A stretch of 64,000 nucleotides of DNA from Agelas oroides (Eukaryota; Porifera; Demospongiae; Agelasida; Agelasidae): positions 5,980,814 to 6,044,813 of the forward strand of contig OX422196.1 in the NCBI GenBank assembly GCA_949130485.1. Reading direction: 5' to 3'. Below the pieces are notes generated by a model. That model had not been told where the DNA came from. It searched no databases and worked only from the letters and a program-made list of their open reading frames with translations. Of this stretch, positions 54,087 through 63,829 are shown piece by piece. Within the stretch, counting starts at the first letter, position 1. The number at the start of each line of letters is the position of its first letter. The translations under genes and the position numbers were made by a program.

Positions 54087-57000
54087 TAGTAGAATGTAGT
54101 AGAGTCATGTAGTGTCAAGTAGAGCCGTGGTACAATGGAGTAGAGCCATGGTGGAGTGTAGTAGAGTCAAGTAGAGTCATGTGGAGTCACGGTATAATGT
54201 AGTACAGACATAGTAGAGTGTAGTTCAGCCAAGTAGAGCCAAGTAGAGGCAAGGTAGAGTGTAGTAGACTCAAGTAGAGTCAAGTAGAGTCACGTAGATC
54301 CATGGTAGGGTGTAGTAGAGCCAAGGTAGAGTGTAGTAGAGAAGTAGAGCCAGGTCTAGCAAAGGTATAGTGTAGTGGAGTCAAGTAGAGCCAAGTAGAG
54401 CCATCGTAGAATGTAGTGGAGTCAAGTAGAGCCATAGTAGAATGTAGTAGAGTCATGTAGTGTCAAGTAGAGCCATGGTACAATGGAGTAGAGCCATGGT
54501 AGAGTGTAGTAGAGTCAAGTAGAGCCAAGTAGAGCCATGGTAGAGTGTAGTAGAGCCAAGTAGAGCAATGGTAGAGTGTAGGAGAGTGAAGTAGAGTCAA
54601 GAAGAGCCATGGTAGAATTGAGTAGAATCATGTAGTGTCAAGTAGAGCCATGGTACAATGGAGTAGAGCCATGTAGAGTCACGTAGAGCCATGGTAGAAT
54701 GTAGTAGAGCCAAGGTAGAGTGTAGTAGACAGGTAGAGCCAAGTCTAGCAATGGTATAGTGTAGTATAGAGTCAAGTAGAGCCATTGTAGAATGTAGTAG
54801 AGTCATGTAATGTCAAGTAGAGCCATGGTACAATGGAGTAGAGCCATGGTAGAGTGTAGTAGAGTCAAGTAGAGTCAAGTAGAGCCATGGCAGAATGTAG
54901 TAGAGTCAAGTAGAGTGGAGTAGAGCTATGGTAGAATGTAGTAGAGGCATACAGAGTCAAGTATAGCTATGGTAGAATGTAGTAGAGTCACGTAGAGTCA
55001 CGTGGAGCCATGGTAGAATGTAGTAGAGACATGGTAGAGTGTAGTACAGTCAAGGAGAGACAAGTAGAGGCATGGTAGAATGTAGTAGAGTCAAGTAGAG
55101 TCAAGTAGAACCATGGTAGAATGTAGTAGAGTCATATAGAGTAAAGTAGAGCTATGGCAGAATCTAGTGGAGCCATGGGACAATGTAGTAGAGTCATGTA
55201 GAGTCAAGTAGAGCCTTGGGAGAATGTAGTAGAGCCAGGTAGAGTCATAGTAGAGTGTAGTAGAGTCAAGTAGAATCACGTGGATCCATGATAGGATGTA
55301 GTAGAGCCTAGGTAGAGTGTAGTAGACAAGTAGACAAAGGACTAGCAATGGTACAGTGTAGTAGAGTCAAGTAGAGCTAAGTAGAGCCATCGTAGAGTGT
55401 AGTAGAGTCAAGTAGAGCCATGGTAGAATGTAGTAGAATCATGTAGAGTCAAGTAGAGCCATGGTAGAGTAGAGCCAGGTAGAGCCACGGTAGAATGCAG
55501 TAGAGGCAAGTAGAGTCACGTGGAGCCATGGTAGAATGTAGCAGAGCCAAGGTAGAGTGTGGTACAGTCAAGTAGAGTGAAGTAGAGCCATGGCAGAATG
55601 TAGTAGAGTCAAGTAGAGTCAAGTAGAGCCCTGGGAGAATGTAGTAGAGGCATATAGAGTCAAGTATAGAGCTATGGTAGAGTGTAGTTGAGTCAAGTAG
55701 AGTCACGTGGAGTCACGGGATAATGTAGTAGAGACATAGTAGAGTGTAGTTCAGTCAAGTAGAGCCAAGTAGAGCCATGGTAGAATGTAGTAGAGGCATA
55801 CAGAGTGAAGTAGAGCTATGGTAGAATATAGTAGAGTCAAGTAGAGTCACGTGGAGCCATGGTAGAATGTAGTAGAGTCATGTAGAGTCAAGTAGAGCCA
55901 TGCTAGAATGTAGTAGAGCCAGGTATAGAGCAATGGTAGAGTGTAGTAGAGTCAAGTAGAGTCACGTGGATCCATGGTATAGGATGTAGGAGAGCCAAGG
56001 TAGAGTGTAGTAGACAAGTAGAGCCAGGACTAGCAATGGTATAGTGTAGTAGAGTCATGTAGAGCCAAGTAGAGCCATGGTAGAGTGTAGTAGAGTCACG
56101 TAGAGCCATGGTAGAATGTAGTAGAGTCATGTAGTGTCAAGTAGAGCCATGGTACAATGGAGTAGAACCATGGTAGAGTGTAGTAGAGTCAAGTAGAGCC
56201 AAGTAGAGCCACGGTAGCATGTAGTAGAGTCATGTAGAGCCAAGTAGAGCCATGGTAGAATGTAGTAGAGTGGGGTAGAGCCATGGTAGAATGCAGTAGA
56301 GTCAAGTAGAATCAAGTGGAGCCATGGTAGAATGTAGTAGAGCCAAGGTAGAGTGTAGTACAGTGAAGGAGAGTCAAGTAGAGCCATGGCAGAATGTAGT
56401 AGAGTCAAGTAGAGTCATGTAGAGCCATGGTATAGAATGTAGTAGAGGGATACAGAGTCAGGTAGAGCTATGGTAGAATGTAGTAGAGTCAAGTACAGTC
56501 ACGTGGAGCCATGGTAGAATGTAGTACAGACGTGGTAGAGTGTAGTAGAGTCAAGTAGAGCCAAGTAGTGCCATGGTAGAGTGTAGTAGAGTCAAGTAGA
56601 GCCAAGAAGAGCCATGGTAGAGTGTAGAAGAGCCAAGTAGAGCAATGTTAGAGTGTAGGAGAGTCAAGTAGAGCCAAGAATAGCCATGGTAGAATTCAGT
56701 AGAATCATGAAGTGTCAAGTAGAGCCATAGTACAATGGAGTAGAGCCATGGTAGAGTGTAGTAGAGCCAAGTATAGAGTCAAGTAGAGCCATGGTAGAAT
56801 GTAGTAGAGTCATGTAGTGTCAAGGAGAGCCATGGTACAATGGAATAGAGCCATGGGAGAGTGTAGTAGAGTCAAGTAGAGCCAAGTAGAGCCACGGTAG
56901 AGTGTGGTAGAGTCAAGTAGAGGCAAGTAGAGTCACTGTAGAGTGTAGTAGATTCAATTGGAGCCATGGTAGAATGTAGTAGAGCGATGTAGTGTGAAGT

Positions 57001-58210
57001 AGAGCCATGGTATACAATGGAGTAGAGCCATGGTAGAGTGTAGTAGAGTCAAGTAGAGCCAAGTAGAGCAATGGTAGAGTGTAGTAGACTCAAGTAGAGC
57101 CAAGTAGAGCCATGGTAGCATGAAGTAGAGTCATGTAGAGGCAAGTAGAGCCATGGAAGAATGTAGTAGAGCGAGGTAGATCCATGGTAGAATGCAGTAG
57201 AGTCAGGTAGAGTCACGTGGAGCCATGGTAGAATGTAGTAGAGTCAAGTAGAGTCAAGTAGAGCCATGGTAGAATGTAGTAGAGTCATGTAGAGTCAAGT
57301 AGAGCCATGGTAGAATGTAGTAGAGCCAGGTAGAGCCATGGTAGAGTGTAGTAGAGTCAAGTAGAGTCACGTGGATCCGTGGTACCAGGTCTAGCAATGA
57401 TATAGTGTAAGAGAGTCAAGTAGAGCCAAGTAGAGTCATCGTAGAGTGTAGTAGAGTCAAGTAGAGCCATGGTAGAATGTAGTAGAGTCATGTAGTGTGA
57501 AGTAGAGCCATGGTACAATGGAATAGAGCCATGGGAGAGTGTAGTAGAATGAAGTAGAGCCAAGTAGAGCCACGGTAGAGTGTGGTAGAGTCAAGTAGAG
57601 CCAAGTAGAGTCATTGTAGAGTGTAATAGATTCAATTGGAGCCATGGTAGAATGTAATAGAGCCATGTAGTGTGAAATAGAGCCATGGTATACAATGGAG
57701 TAGAGCCATGGTAGAGTGTAGTAGAGTTAAGTAGAGCCAAGTAGAGCAATTGTAGAGTGTAGTTGACTCAAGTAGAGCCAAGTAGAGCCATGGTAGCATG
57801 TAGTAGAGTCAAGGTAGAGTCACGTGGTCCCATGGTAGAATGTAGTAGAGTCAAGTAGAGTCAAGTAGAGCCATGGTAGAATGTAGTAGAGTCATGTAGA
57901 GTCAAGTAGAGCCATAGTAGAATGTAGTAGAGCCAGGTAGAGCCATGGTAGAGTGTAGTAGAATCAAGTAGAGTCACGTGGATCCATGGTAGGATGTAGT
58001 AGAGTGAAGGTAGAGTGTAGTAGACACAAGTATATAGAGCCAGGTCTAGCAATGATATAGTGTAGTAGAGTCAAGTAGAGCCAAGTAGAGCCATCGTAGA
58101 GTGTAGTAGAGTCAAGTAGAGCCATGGTAGAATGTAGTAGAGTCATGTAGTGTCAAGGAAAGCCATGGTACAAAGGAGTAGAGCCATGGGAGAGTGTAGT
58201 AGAGCTAGGT

Positions 58211-59096
58211 ATATCTAAGTGACAGAGCATCTCTAAAAGCAGACTTGTGAAGAGCAAAGCTGTGATGGTCGATGGGCACAGCTGTCAGCCATATTGATGC
58301 TCCTTTCTCTTGGGAGAGCTCCATGCACCTCTGTAAGGCAGCTGGGAGTTGCTTTTGCAGATCTTCAGCATCTTCTTTCTGTTTGCACTTCTTCTCAGAT
58401 TGAGCACGAGTCTTTAGTACATTGTAGTTGTTGTGTTGCATGGCACTCTCCCAATGTGAGCTCAAGATTGACCACCCGATTGACAAGGGGGGTGCTGATG
58501 AGCTTTGATGTGTGGTGCTGTTCTGCAGAGGCATCCACAGGATTAATCAGGCCGAGGCCACCAAGATGAGTAGGAAGGGCCAATAGCTGATGAACAAGGT
58601 CTCCAGTTGGATTCTGGCCAGTAAGGGCTGGAATGAGTTGTGAGTTGATGGATGTTCAAGTGGTTGAAGCAACTCAGAAGCAGAGTGTGTTTCTAAATCT
58701 GTGACACATAGAGCATAGTTCCATTTGGAACAGAGGCCATGGGTGAATGCAGCATAGGCAGCATGGGGTTGAGTCTTAGCAATGTCGCTGAGGGTCTGAA
58801 TCTCGTCTACCCATTCTTGGACCTTTCTCCCCACAAATTGCTCAATGAATGAAGTGGAACCTATTGCTCCTCCTAAGTAGCCTCTTCCCTCTGTGGAGAT
58901 AGCAATGCCTGTGTCTTTGAATATCTCTTTAGCAGATTCAGCATCGTGCTTGGTTAGAACATGGGTCTTTGAACTGTTGGGAAAGTACCCATAAATCGGG
59001 CCAACTTCCTTCAGCAGGTCCAACCAACTCCTAAGATTCTGCAGCGTTGACCCAGCTGCAGAGTCATCTGCGTACCATACTTGCTTGGCAATGCCA
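58211..59096 (-). pseudogene. Reverse-transcriptase element remnant (YADD), truncated at both ends
   Basis: On the minus strand the sequence opens at 59,096 with NGIAKQVWYADD, which contains the catalytic YADD box of a reverse transcriptase. It continues with GYFPNSSKTHVL (the G...N..K motif that follows the active site) and GYLGGAIG. Similarity then moves to a second frame near 58,655 (LIPALTGQNPTGD, LALPTHLGGLGLINP) and to a third frame between about 58,500 and 58,430 (ELSQEKGASIWLTAVP, FALHKSAFRDALSLRY). At least two frameshifts therefore disable it. The fingers part of the domain upstream of YADD is missing, and the 3' end is cut by the satellite right after LRY. The YADD box is usual for non-LTR-type elements; the C-terminal motif is one I recall from invertebrate retroelement proteins, but the exact clade is uncertain. 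Confidence 0.82.
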
Positions 59097-59176
59097 TTTT
59101 ATCTACGTATAGCACTGAACTCTAAAGTGTTCGAGCGAAGGTAAACCTGCAGCACTAACCTCTTATGAGCATCTTG
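59097..59176. repeat. 80 bp direct repeat, first copy (partial dispersed element)
   Basis: Positions 59,097-59,176 are identical to 59,461-59,540, an exact 80 bp direct repeat at an offset of 364. It begins TTTTATCTACGTATAGCAC and ends ATGAGCATCTTG. It starts exactly where reverse-transcriptase coding similarity stops, so this element bounds or interrupts the retroelement. It represents the 3' part of the repeat that follows. Confidence 0.9.
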
Positions 59177-59560
59177 CTACCGTGTATTGAGCGCGCGCTA
59201 CCGTAATAATACGCGCGTAACGCGTGAGTATAAAGCAGATGAAAGCGTGCCTCGCTATTCATGATTGATGAACTGATGTCTGGCTCCTCCCTTGAGGGTA
59301 AAACTTTTTTTAAGAAGCCACAAAACTCGGAACTCTAAGGCTTTCTACTTCAGGTAAATTTGCAGCACAAAATCCTGATTTCTAAAGCCTTCTACTTCAG
59401 GTCTTGTAGCTAAGTAGCAGTGCCAGTGAACTTTGTTTTCCTAAAGCCTAGTAACAAACATTTTATCTACGTATAGCACTGAACTCTAAAGTGTTCGAGC
59501 GAAGGTAAACCTGCAGCACTAACCTCTTATGAGCATCTTGGGGTGCGGTTACTTTGCTCG
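59177..59560. repeat. Dispersed repeat, full-length-like copy 1
   Basis: This 384 bp unit runs from GTGTATTGAGCGCGC through GATGTCTGGCTCCTCCCTTG, GCTTTCTACTTCAGGT and TCTACGTATAGCACTGAAC to GGGGTGCGGTTAC. A diverged copy lies at 59,981-60,327. It has no coding capacity. TAGCTAAGTAG (59,407-59,417) resembles an internal RNA polymerase III A box, and GTTCGAGCG (59,493-59,501) is near the B-box consensus, but the 75-80 bp between them is longer than in a tRNA. A short tRNA-related SINE or a MITE are both possible. Confidence 0.75.
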
Positions 59561-59980
59561 ATAAATAATATAGATCTAACTAACCCAATATAATACACAG
59601 GCCAGAGGAAGCGTTGGACATCCAATCTGAGTTGATATTCGTTAATGGCATGGTGCACGTACCCCAGGAATGAAACTTTGGTACACCAACAACTCTCCCT
59701 TCACCAGCTACACTACCGTCTCCCCTCACAGCGACTCCCGATGCGATTTTTCCGCTTACGTGACGTCACACGTTCAATATACATACGTATAAAAAAAAAT
59801 TTTTTTTTGCGATGAAAGTATAAATTTATTGATGATGGCAAAGGAATAGGAGAAGAGACTATACAAAACAAAAACAAATTAGGAATGTCAAGGTACAGGT
59901 TTTTGAGAATAGAATCAGTTTGAGGGGTAATTGAAACAAAATATTAAACACTGTGCTCCACATACACGTATAAAATCATT
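59561..59980. other. Spacer between two dispersed repeats; no gene seen
   Basis: There is no convincing reading frame in this stretch. It contains the palindromic octamer TGACGTCA (59,761-59,768), the consensus CRE/ATF-CREB site, and a run of nine A followed by nine T (59,791-59,808). AT-rich sequence follows. The A/T run could be the tail of a retroposed copy, but no flanking target duplication was recognised. Confidence 0.6.
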
Positions 59981-60327
59981 GCTACGTGTATTGAGCGCGC
60001 TACCATGCTTCGGGCTAATATTACGCACGTAACGCGCGCTCAAGTATAAAGCAGGTTAAGGCGTGCCTTGCTATTCACGATTGATAAACTGATGTCTGGC
60101 TCCTCCCTTGAGGGTTACTAAAGCTTTTTTTAAGAAACCACAAAACTCTGAACTCCAAGGCTTTCTATTTCAGGTCTTGTAGCTAAGTAGCAGTGAACTT
60201 TGTTTCCTAAAGCCTACTAACAAAGATTTCACCTATGTATAGCACTGAACTCAAAGTGTTCGAGCCAAGGTAAACCTGCAGCACTAACCTCCTATGATCA
60301 TCTTGGGGTGCGGTTACTTCGCTCGTA
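59981..60327. repeat. Dispersed repeat, full-length-like copy 2
   Basis: This 347 bp unit is the diverged partner of 59,177-59,560 and lies in the same orientation. TTGAGCGCGC (59,991-60,000) and GCGCGCTCAA (60,034-60,043) form a perfect 10 bp stem. GTATAAAGC follows directly. The B-box-like GTTCGAGCC (60,258-60,266) fits the consensus better than in the first copy, and TAGCTAAGTAG is conserved at 60,180-60,190. Two conserved copies within 1 kb suggest a repeat family in this genome. Confidence 0.75.
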
Positions 60328-60737
60328 GACAAATGATTTTATTGCTGGGAAGTGTTAGTTTTCAGCATAAAAGTGCATCCTTTATCATAGCTGATCACAT
60401 ATATAAACAAAAGTGTGAATTCCTGCTACATAATGGCAGTAAGTGCACGTACTTTCAGCACAGAATAATCAATGCTGTGTTTATTTTCTCACACACAATG
60501 ATGCTTATCCAGATTTGTTATTTCCTGAAGTTCACAATAATGTAACAATCACATTATGGTAGATTTTTGTTTGAACCAGCAAATTGTATACATGCATGCA
60601 AGCTACTGATGATTACGTTCATGAAAGAGTTATTAAAATGATTACAATACAAAACAAGTGCCTCTGTTTCTTTGTATGCCTATAAGAAACTAGTAAGGTA
60701 GTTGCACCTTGAAAATGAACCTGAATTTTGATCACAA
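60328..60737. other. Putative 3' UTR and downstream flank of the GPCR gene
   Basis: This AT-rich stretch lies directly downstream of the GPCR stop codon on the minus strand. Minus-strand AATAAA hexamers at 60,480-60,485 and 60,338-60,343 are candidate polyadenylation signals. An 83-codon plus-strand frame at 60,294-60,545 resembles nothing I know and partly overlaps the dispersed repeat, so I do not treat it as a gene. Confidence 0.45.
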
Positions 60738-62428
60738 CTAAGCTTTGGTGTCATCTGGTTCACCACCATCATCACTATCACTATCCAAAAAGTCCACTTC
60801 AACACTTTCAACATGGTGCTTGTAGGCCTTCTTTGTTGAGATGCGCTTCACACGTGTTTTGAGTTCAGCTCCATCTTCCCTCCACTGATAGGGTGAAGCA
60901 CGCTCCTCAGGAGAGGTGCTACTCTTTTCCAGCACCTCTTTCTTTTTCATCTCTGATGATCCAAGGTCAACTTTCTTGTCTGTGTCAAAATTTGTCTCGC
61001 TAATCTCTGGGTCATCCTTAAAGGTCACCACTGAAGGCTTTTCCTTTTCTTGTTCTGCTGCACTTGTGAGGGGTATGTCAGTGTATCTCTCCTCCTTGCC
61101 AAGGTCATCAGTGCTCGAGTTGTATCCATTTTTGCTGGAAATGGCTGAAGTAAGTTTAGAGTCAGAAAGGCCGGAACTTGTGGTTTTAAATTTTTTGCGG
61201 GTAGCATTGGCGCTAGAACTGCCATACTTGGCCTGTGATGGATGCAATGACTTAGAATGATAGCGACCACAAGAGAGCAACTCTAACCAAGACTCTCGGG
61301 CATCCTTGCTAAACACGCAGAAGAACAGGAAGATGAAGAAACCCTGGAAAGCGTTGCAGATCACAAAGAGAACTTGGAAGGCAGTTGAAGCTCTGGCATC
61401 TCCAAATCCAGTAACAGTAAGTCCACCAAAGAGCCATGTCAGACCAAAGAGAAACATGACACCTGCAATACTGATGACCAGTCTGATGGCGGTTTTCTTG
61501 TTCATTTGTTCTTTGGTACGACCAAGTGTGTTCCGGGTGTGCTTGATGAGGACTCCAATCACCATGATGAAGATGACAACATTGAAGATCAGGATAGCAA
61601 AGATGGGGCCTAGGAAGGCACCAAAGAATACTGCAGGGTCAAAGACAAAGCAGCTGGAGAGAAGAAAGAGAACAAAGTCAACCACTAATGTCATATGCTA
61701 CTGAGTAAGAGTGCATGTCATGGCATGTATTGTGCACTCAGCAACTTACAATCCTGGAATTTCTGCTGTAGGCCTGCGCACAACAAGATCTCTGCTGACT
61801 GCATCTGAGAGGTCTACAGCCATTGGAATTACCACAGGAATGATCGGTACCACTGGGGGAAGAGGAGAAGGAAAGCAGTTAATCTTGGGTGGTCAAGCAT
61901 TAGGACATTCCATATACACCTCCCATCCCCAAGACTAATATCTGGGAACAAAATAGTATATACACTTACACCAACAGACAAGTGACACAGCAACAAAGAA
62001 CTTGGTGGTAGTTTTACTGAACACAATGACCAGCTTCTGGAACATGAGCACAGCCTCTGCCCCCATGAACATTACAGCCACCAGCGTGAAGTAGTGGATC
62101 AGGGCTGACACAAGCACACAGCCTCCGTACACACTTGTTTGGTTAATACCACATACAAAGACAATCAGCATGCAGAACAGGGCTATGCAGAGCTGAATGT
62201 GAAATATTGTGGCATCCCGTTCACGAAGTTTCCTGTACAACAGAAAGTTTATGGTGTCAATTTTGGCAAGGCACATCACATACTGTGAACAAAACTAGTT
62301 CTGAACTGAACTCACTTGAACCAAAGCAAGGTGAAAAAGGTGACAACAATCCCAACCAGAGAAAGGACCACACCAATAATGGTGAGTGTTTCCAGCAAAG
62401 TTTGAAGTACAGCAGATGGCAAACAGTC
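60738..62428 (-). CDS. Adhesion-type (family B2) G-protein-coupled receptor, four 3' exons
   Basis: Four minus-strand exons, 62,316-62,428, 61,970-62,232, 61,750-61,852 and 60,738-61,653, join in phase through GT-AG introns to give 464 codons and a TAG stop. Exon 1 holds the first membrane segment (LTIIGVVLSLVGIVVTFFTL). Exon 2 holds segments 2 and 3 and most of 4, with the conserved extracellular Cys in VYGGCVLVSALIHYF. Exon 3 covers the end of segment 4 and the following loop. The last exon restores the partner loop Cys at its splice junction (PGF-CFVFDP), then segments 5 (GPIFAILIFNVVIF), 6 (GVMFLFGLTWLFGG) and 7 (FVICNAFQGFFIFLFFCVF). About 180 residues of cytoplasmic tail follow, rich in Ser and Lys and ending in an acidic DSDSDD run. 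IHYF in segment 3 and FGLTWLFG in segment 6 are typical of adhesion receptors. The GPS autoproteolysis motif and ectodomain must lie in exons further upstream and are not visible. Ligand and exact subfamily are unknown. Confidence 0.9.
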
Positions 62429-62638
62429 CTGAAACCTTGAACAGATGTCCTGGAATTTTGGTAAAGAACAGGTACATGCATGTCATGGCTATATAAACAC
62501 TGTATTTGTACACTGACAGTGGACAGCCCTCACTTCAAGACCACTATAGTAAAGTATAACGTACGGTATGACCTATTAGTGTTCATACAAAAGAGGTTGG
62601 AAGCTAGTAATTTAGTAGTAAATGCAAAGTAGCAATCA
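62429..62638. other. Upstream intron sequence of the GPCR gene; nothing recognised
   Basis: Upstream of the splice acceptor (AG at 62,429-62,430, after GGTTTC) no further exon with receptor similarity is seen on the minus strand. Short open frames here on both strands are shadows of the receptor exon or chance. Confidence 0.5.
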
Positions 62639-62720
62639 CAGTGGAATCCCTCTATAGCGGACACCATTGGGACCAACAATTTTGTCCTTTATAGTGAGGT
62701 ATCCCTAACTCAGGGGCTTC
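62639..62720. mobile_element. pogo/Tigger-like transposon terminus
   Basis: The sequence begins CAGTGGAATCCCTCTATAGC and continues with GGACACCATTGGGACC and TTTTGTCCTTTATAG. This matches the general look of terminal repeats of pogo/Tigger-type DNA transposons and their MITEs (CAGTNGAACCTC followed by GGACACC and GGGACC). Related GGTGTCCGT and CGGACACCCC segments occur at 63,053-63,080 and 63,600-63,630. No transposase frame is present, so it is a non-autonomous remnant. Confidence 0.6.
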
Positions 62721-62927
62721 CAGTATGTTTCCAGTAGGCGTGGTACTGCGTAATCGAGCTGTTGAAAACAACGTGGCTACATTTTCAGAGCTTTCCCTTG
62801 CTGTATGCTGGCAGGGAAGGCTAAGCAGAGGCTAACGAGTAACAGCACCAATCTAATGTCAAGTTGTTAACTTCATCAGCGATGGTGGACAATCTTGCTG
62901 AAAAGGTTGACGAGTGTCCACTAAATT

Positions 62928-63179
62928 GGGGTCGTTATGTATTGTTTGCGTACAATTTGGACAGCGAAAAGTGTCAGTTATACAGAGTAGTGGGGTGTAT
63001 TAAAGTCTATGGAGAAATGGTCGGGACTTTCAGAATCGTCTGTTATATCATGGGTGTCCGTGGTTGAGGGGTGTCCGTTCAATCATACAGATTGCCATAG
63101 CAGCGCATACTGAAGGGTGAAATCAAAAACATTTACTCTTTTGTTTTGGTCCTTAGTTGATACTGCAAGGGTGAGTTCT
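62928..63179 (+). repeat. Long inverted repeat X, left arm
   Basis: About 252 bp, from GGGGTCGTTATG to GGGTGAGTTCT, reappears inverted at 63,499-63,760. The arms are highly similar; the right arm has a roughly 9 bp insertion (TTCTAATGT when read on the minus strand). The arm contains pogo/Tigger-like GGGGTGTCCGTTC sequence. The 67-codon frame starting at 62,864 is a translation of this repeat; a related frame exists on the minus strand in the other arm. Confidence 0.88.
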
Positions 63180-63347
63180 AGGTGGACAGTTAGGCCAGTA
63201 TAACAGCTTCTCATCTCTTACCCACACCATTTTTAGTGGCTGCTCACCAGTATATAGCCATTATTGCCAATATTGCACATGTCTAGGTAGTTCATCAATC
63301 TCGTGCTCTGAACAATGTCAGTACTACTGATTTAATTTGTAAACACA

Positions 63348-63443
63348 GCATACTGCAAAACACCTAAAAGTTGTCTCCTTTCATAAAACAATGGAGACTA
63401 CACATTATGCTTTTTAGGTTGCAGCAGCTCTTTGTACTGGTAA
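63348..63443 (+). repeat. Inverted repeat Y, left arm
   Basis: About 96 bp, from GCATACTGCAAAACA to GTACTGGTAA, is found inverted at 63,905-64,000. It lies between the two arms of repeat X, so the pairs are interleaved (X, Y, X', Y') rather than nested. Confidence 0.85.
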
Positions 63444-63498
63444 TAGCTGCCCACCATCATGAACTTCAGGGAAAGTCTCTGATGAGAAACAGAACAAC

Positions 63499-63760
63499 AG
63501 AACTCACCCTTGCAGTATCAACTAAGGACCAAAACAAAAGAGTAAATGTTTTTGATTTCACCCTTCAGTATGTGCTGCTATGGCAATCTGTATGATTGAA
63601 CGGACACCCCTCAACCACGGACACCCATGATATAACGGACGATTCTGAAAGTCCCGACCACTTCTCCATAGACTTTAATACATTAGAAACACCCCACTAC
63701 TCTGTATAACTGACACTTTTCGTGGTCCAAATTGTACGCAAACAATACATAACGACCCCG
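63499..63760 (-). repeat. Long inverted repeat X, right arm
   Basis: This is the inverted partner of 62,928-63,179, beginning AGAACTCACCCTTGC and ending CATAACGACCCC. The arm is about 10 bp longer than its partner because of one insertion near 63,680-63,690. Confidence 0.88.
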
Positions 63761-63829
63761 AATAGCGGTCTTGCCAGGCAGTATCCACTGAGTGAGTTTA
63801 CAAAGAAAGAGCATACATGGCAGGCTGTA

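Larger units (their letters stand above)
28241..58210 (-). repeat. Satellite array, right half, CTCTAC words on the minus strand
   Basis: This is the same satellite family as the left half, read on the opposite strand. The plus strand shows GTAGAG-based words (TCAAGTAGAG, TGTAGTAGAG, CCATGGTAGAG), which are reverse complements of the left-half words. The same landmarks are present in reverse, including CCAGGACTAGCAATGG, TTCAATTGGAGCCATGG and GTCACGTGGATCC. I see no non-satellite island within it. The right edge is abrupt: the last recognisable words are at about 58,190-58,210, directly against reverse-transcriptase coding sequence. Confidence 0.97.

Noticed and set aside
28681-58146. Minus-strand frames of 60-159 codons in the right half
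   Set aside because: They show the same satellite translation, read on the other strand because the array is reversed.
1-58210. Possible CRISPR array
   Set aside because: The repeats are 10-11 bp and contiguous, with no unique spacers and no cas genes, in an animal genome context.
1-58210. Possible telomere repeat
   Set aside because: The unit is not TTAGGG-like, words vary in order, and the array is followed by ordinary genes.
58294-58569. Plus-strand 91-codon frame
   Set aside because: It is antisense to the reverse-transcriptase remnant.
59761-59768. TGACGTCA as a functional CREB/ATF site
   Set aside because: The octamer is perfect but isolated, with no promoter or gene start nearby, so it is recorded only within the spacer description.
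60294-60545. Plus-strand 83-codon frame
   Set aside because: It begins inside the dispersed repeat, has no recognised similarity and lies in the likely GPCR 3' UTR.
60916-61704. Plus-strand frames of 114 and 132 codons
   Set aside because: They are antisense to the last GPCR exon, which has clear membrane segments and consistent splice phases.
62864-63067. 67-codon plus-strand frame and the related minus-strand frame at 63,683-63,874
   Set aside because: Both share the peptide RYVLFAYNLD because they translate the two arms of inverted repeat X; this is a non-coding repeat.
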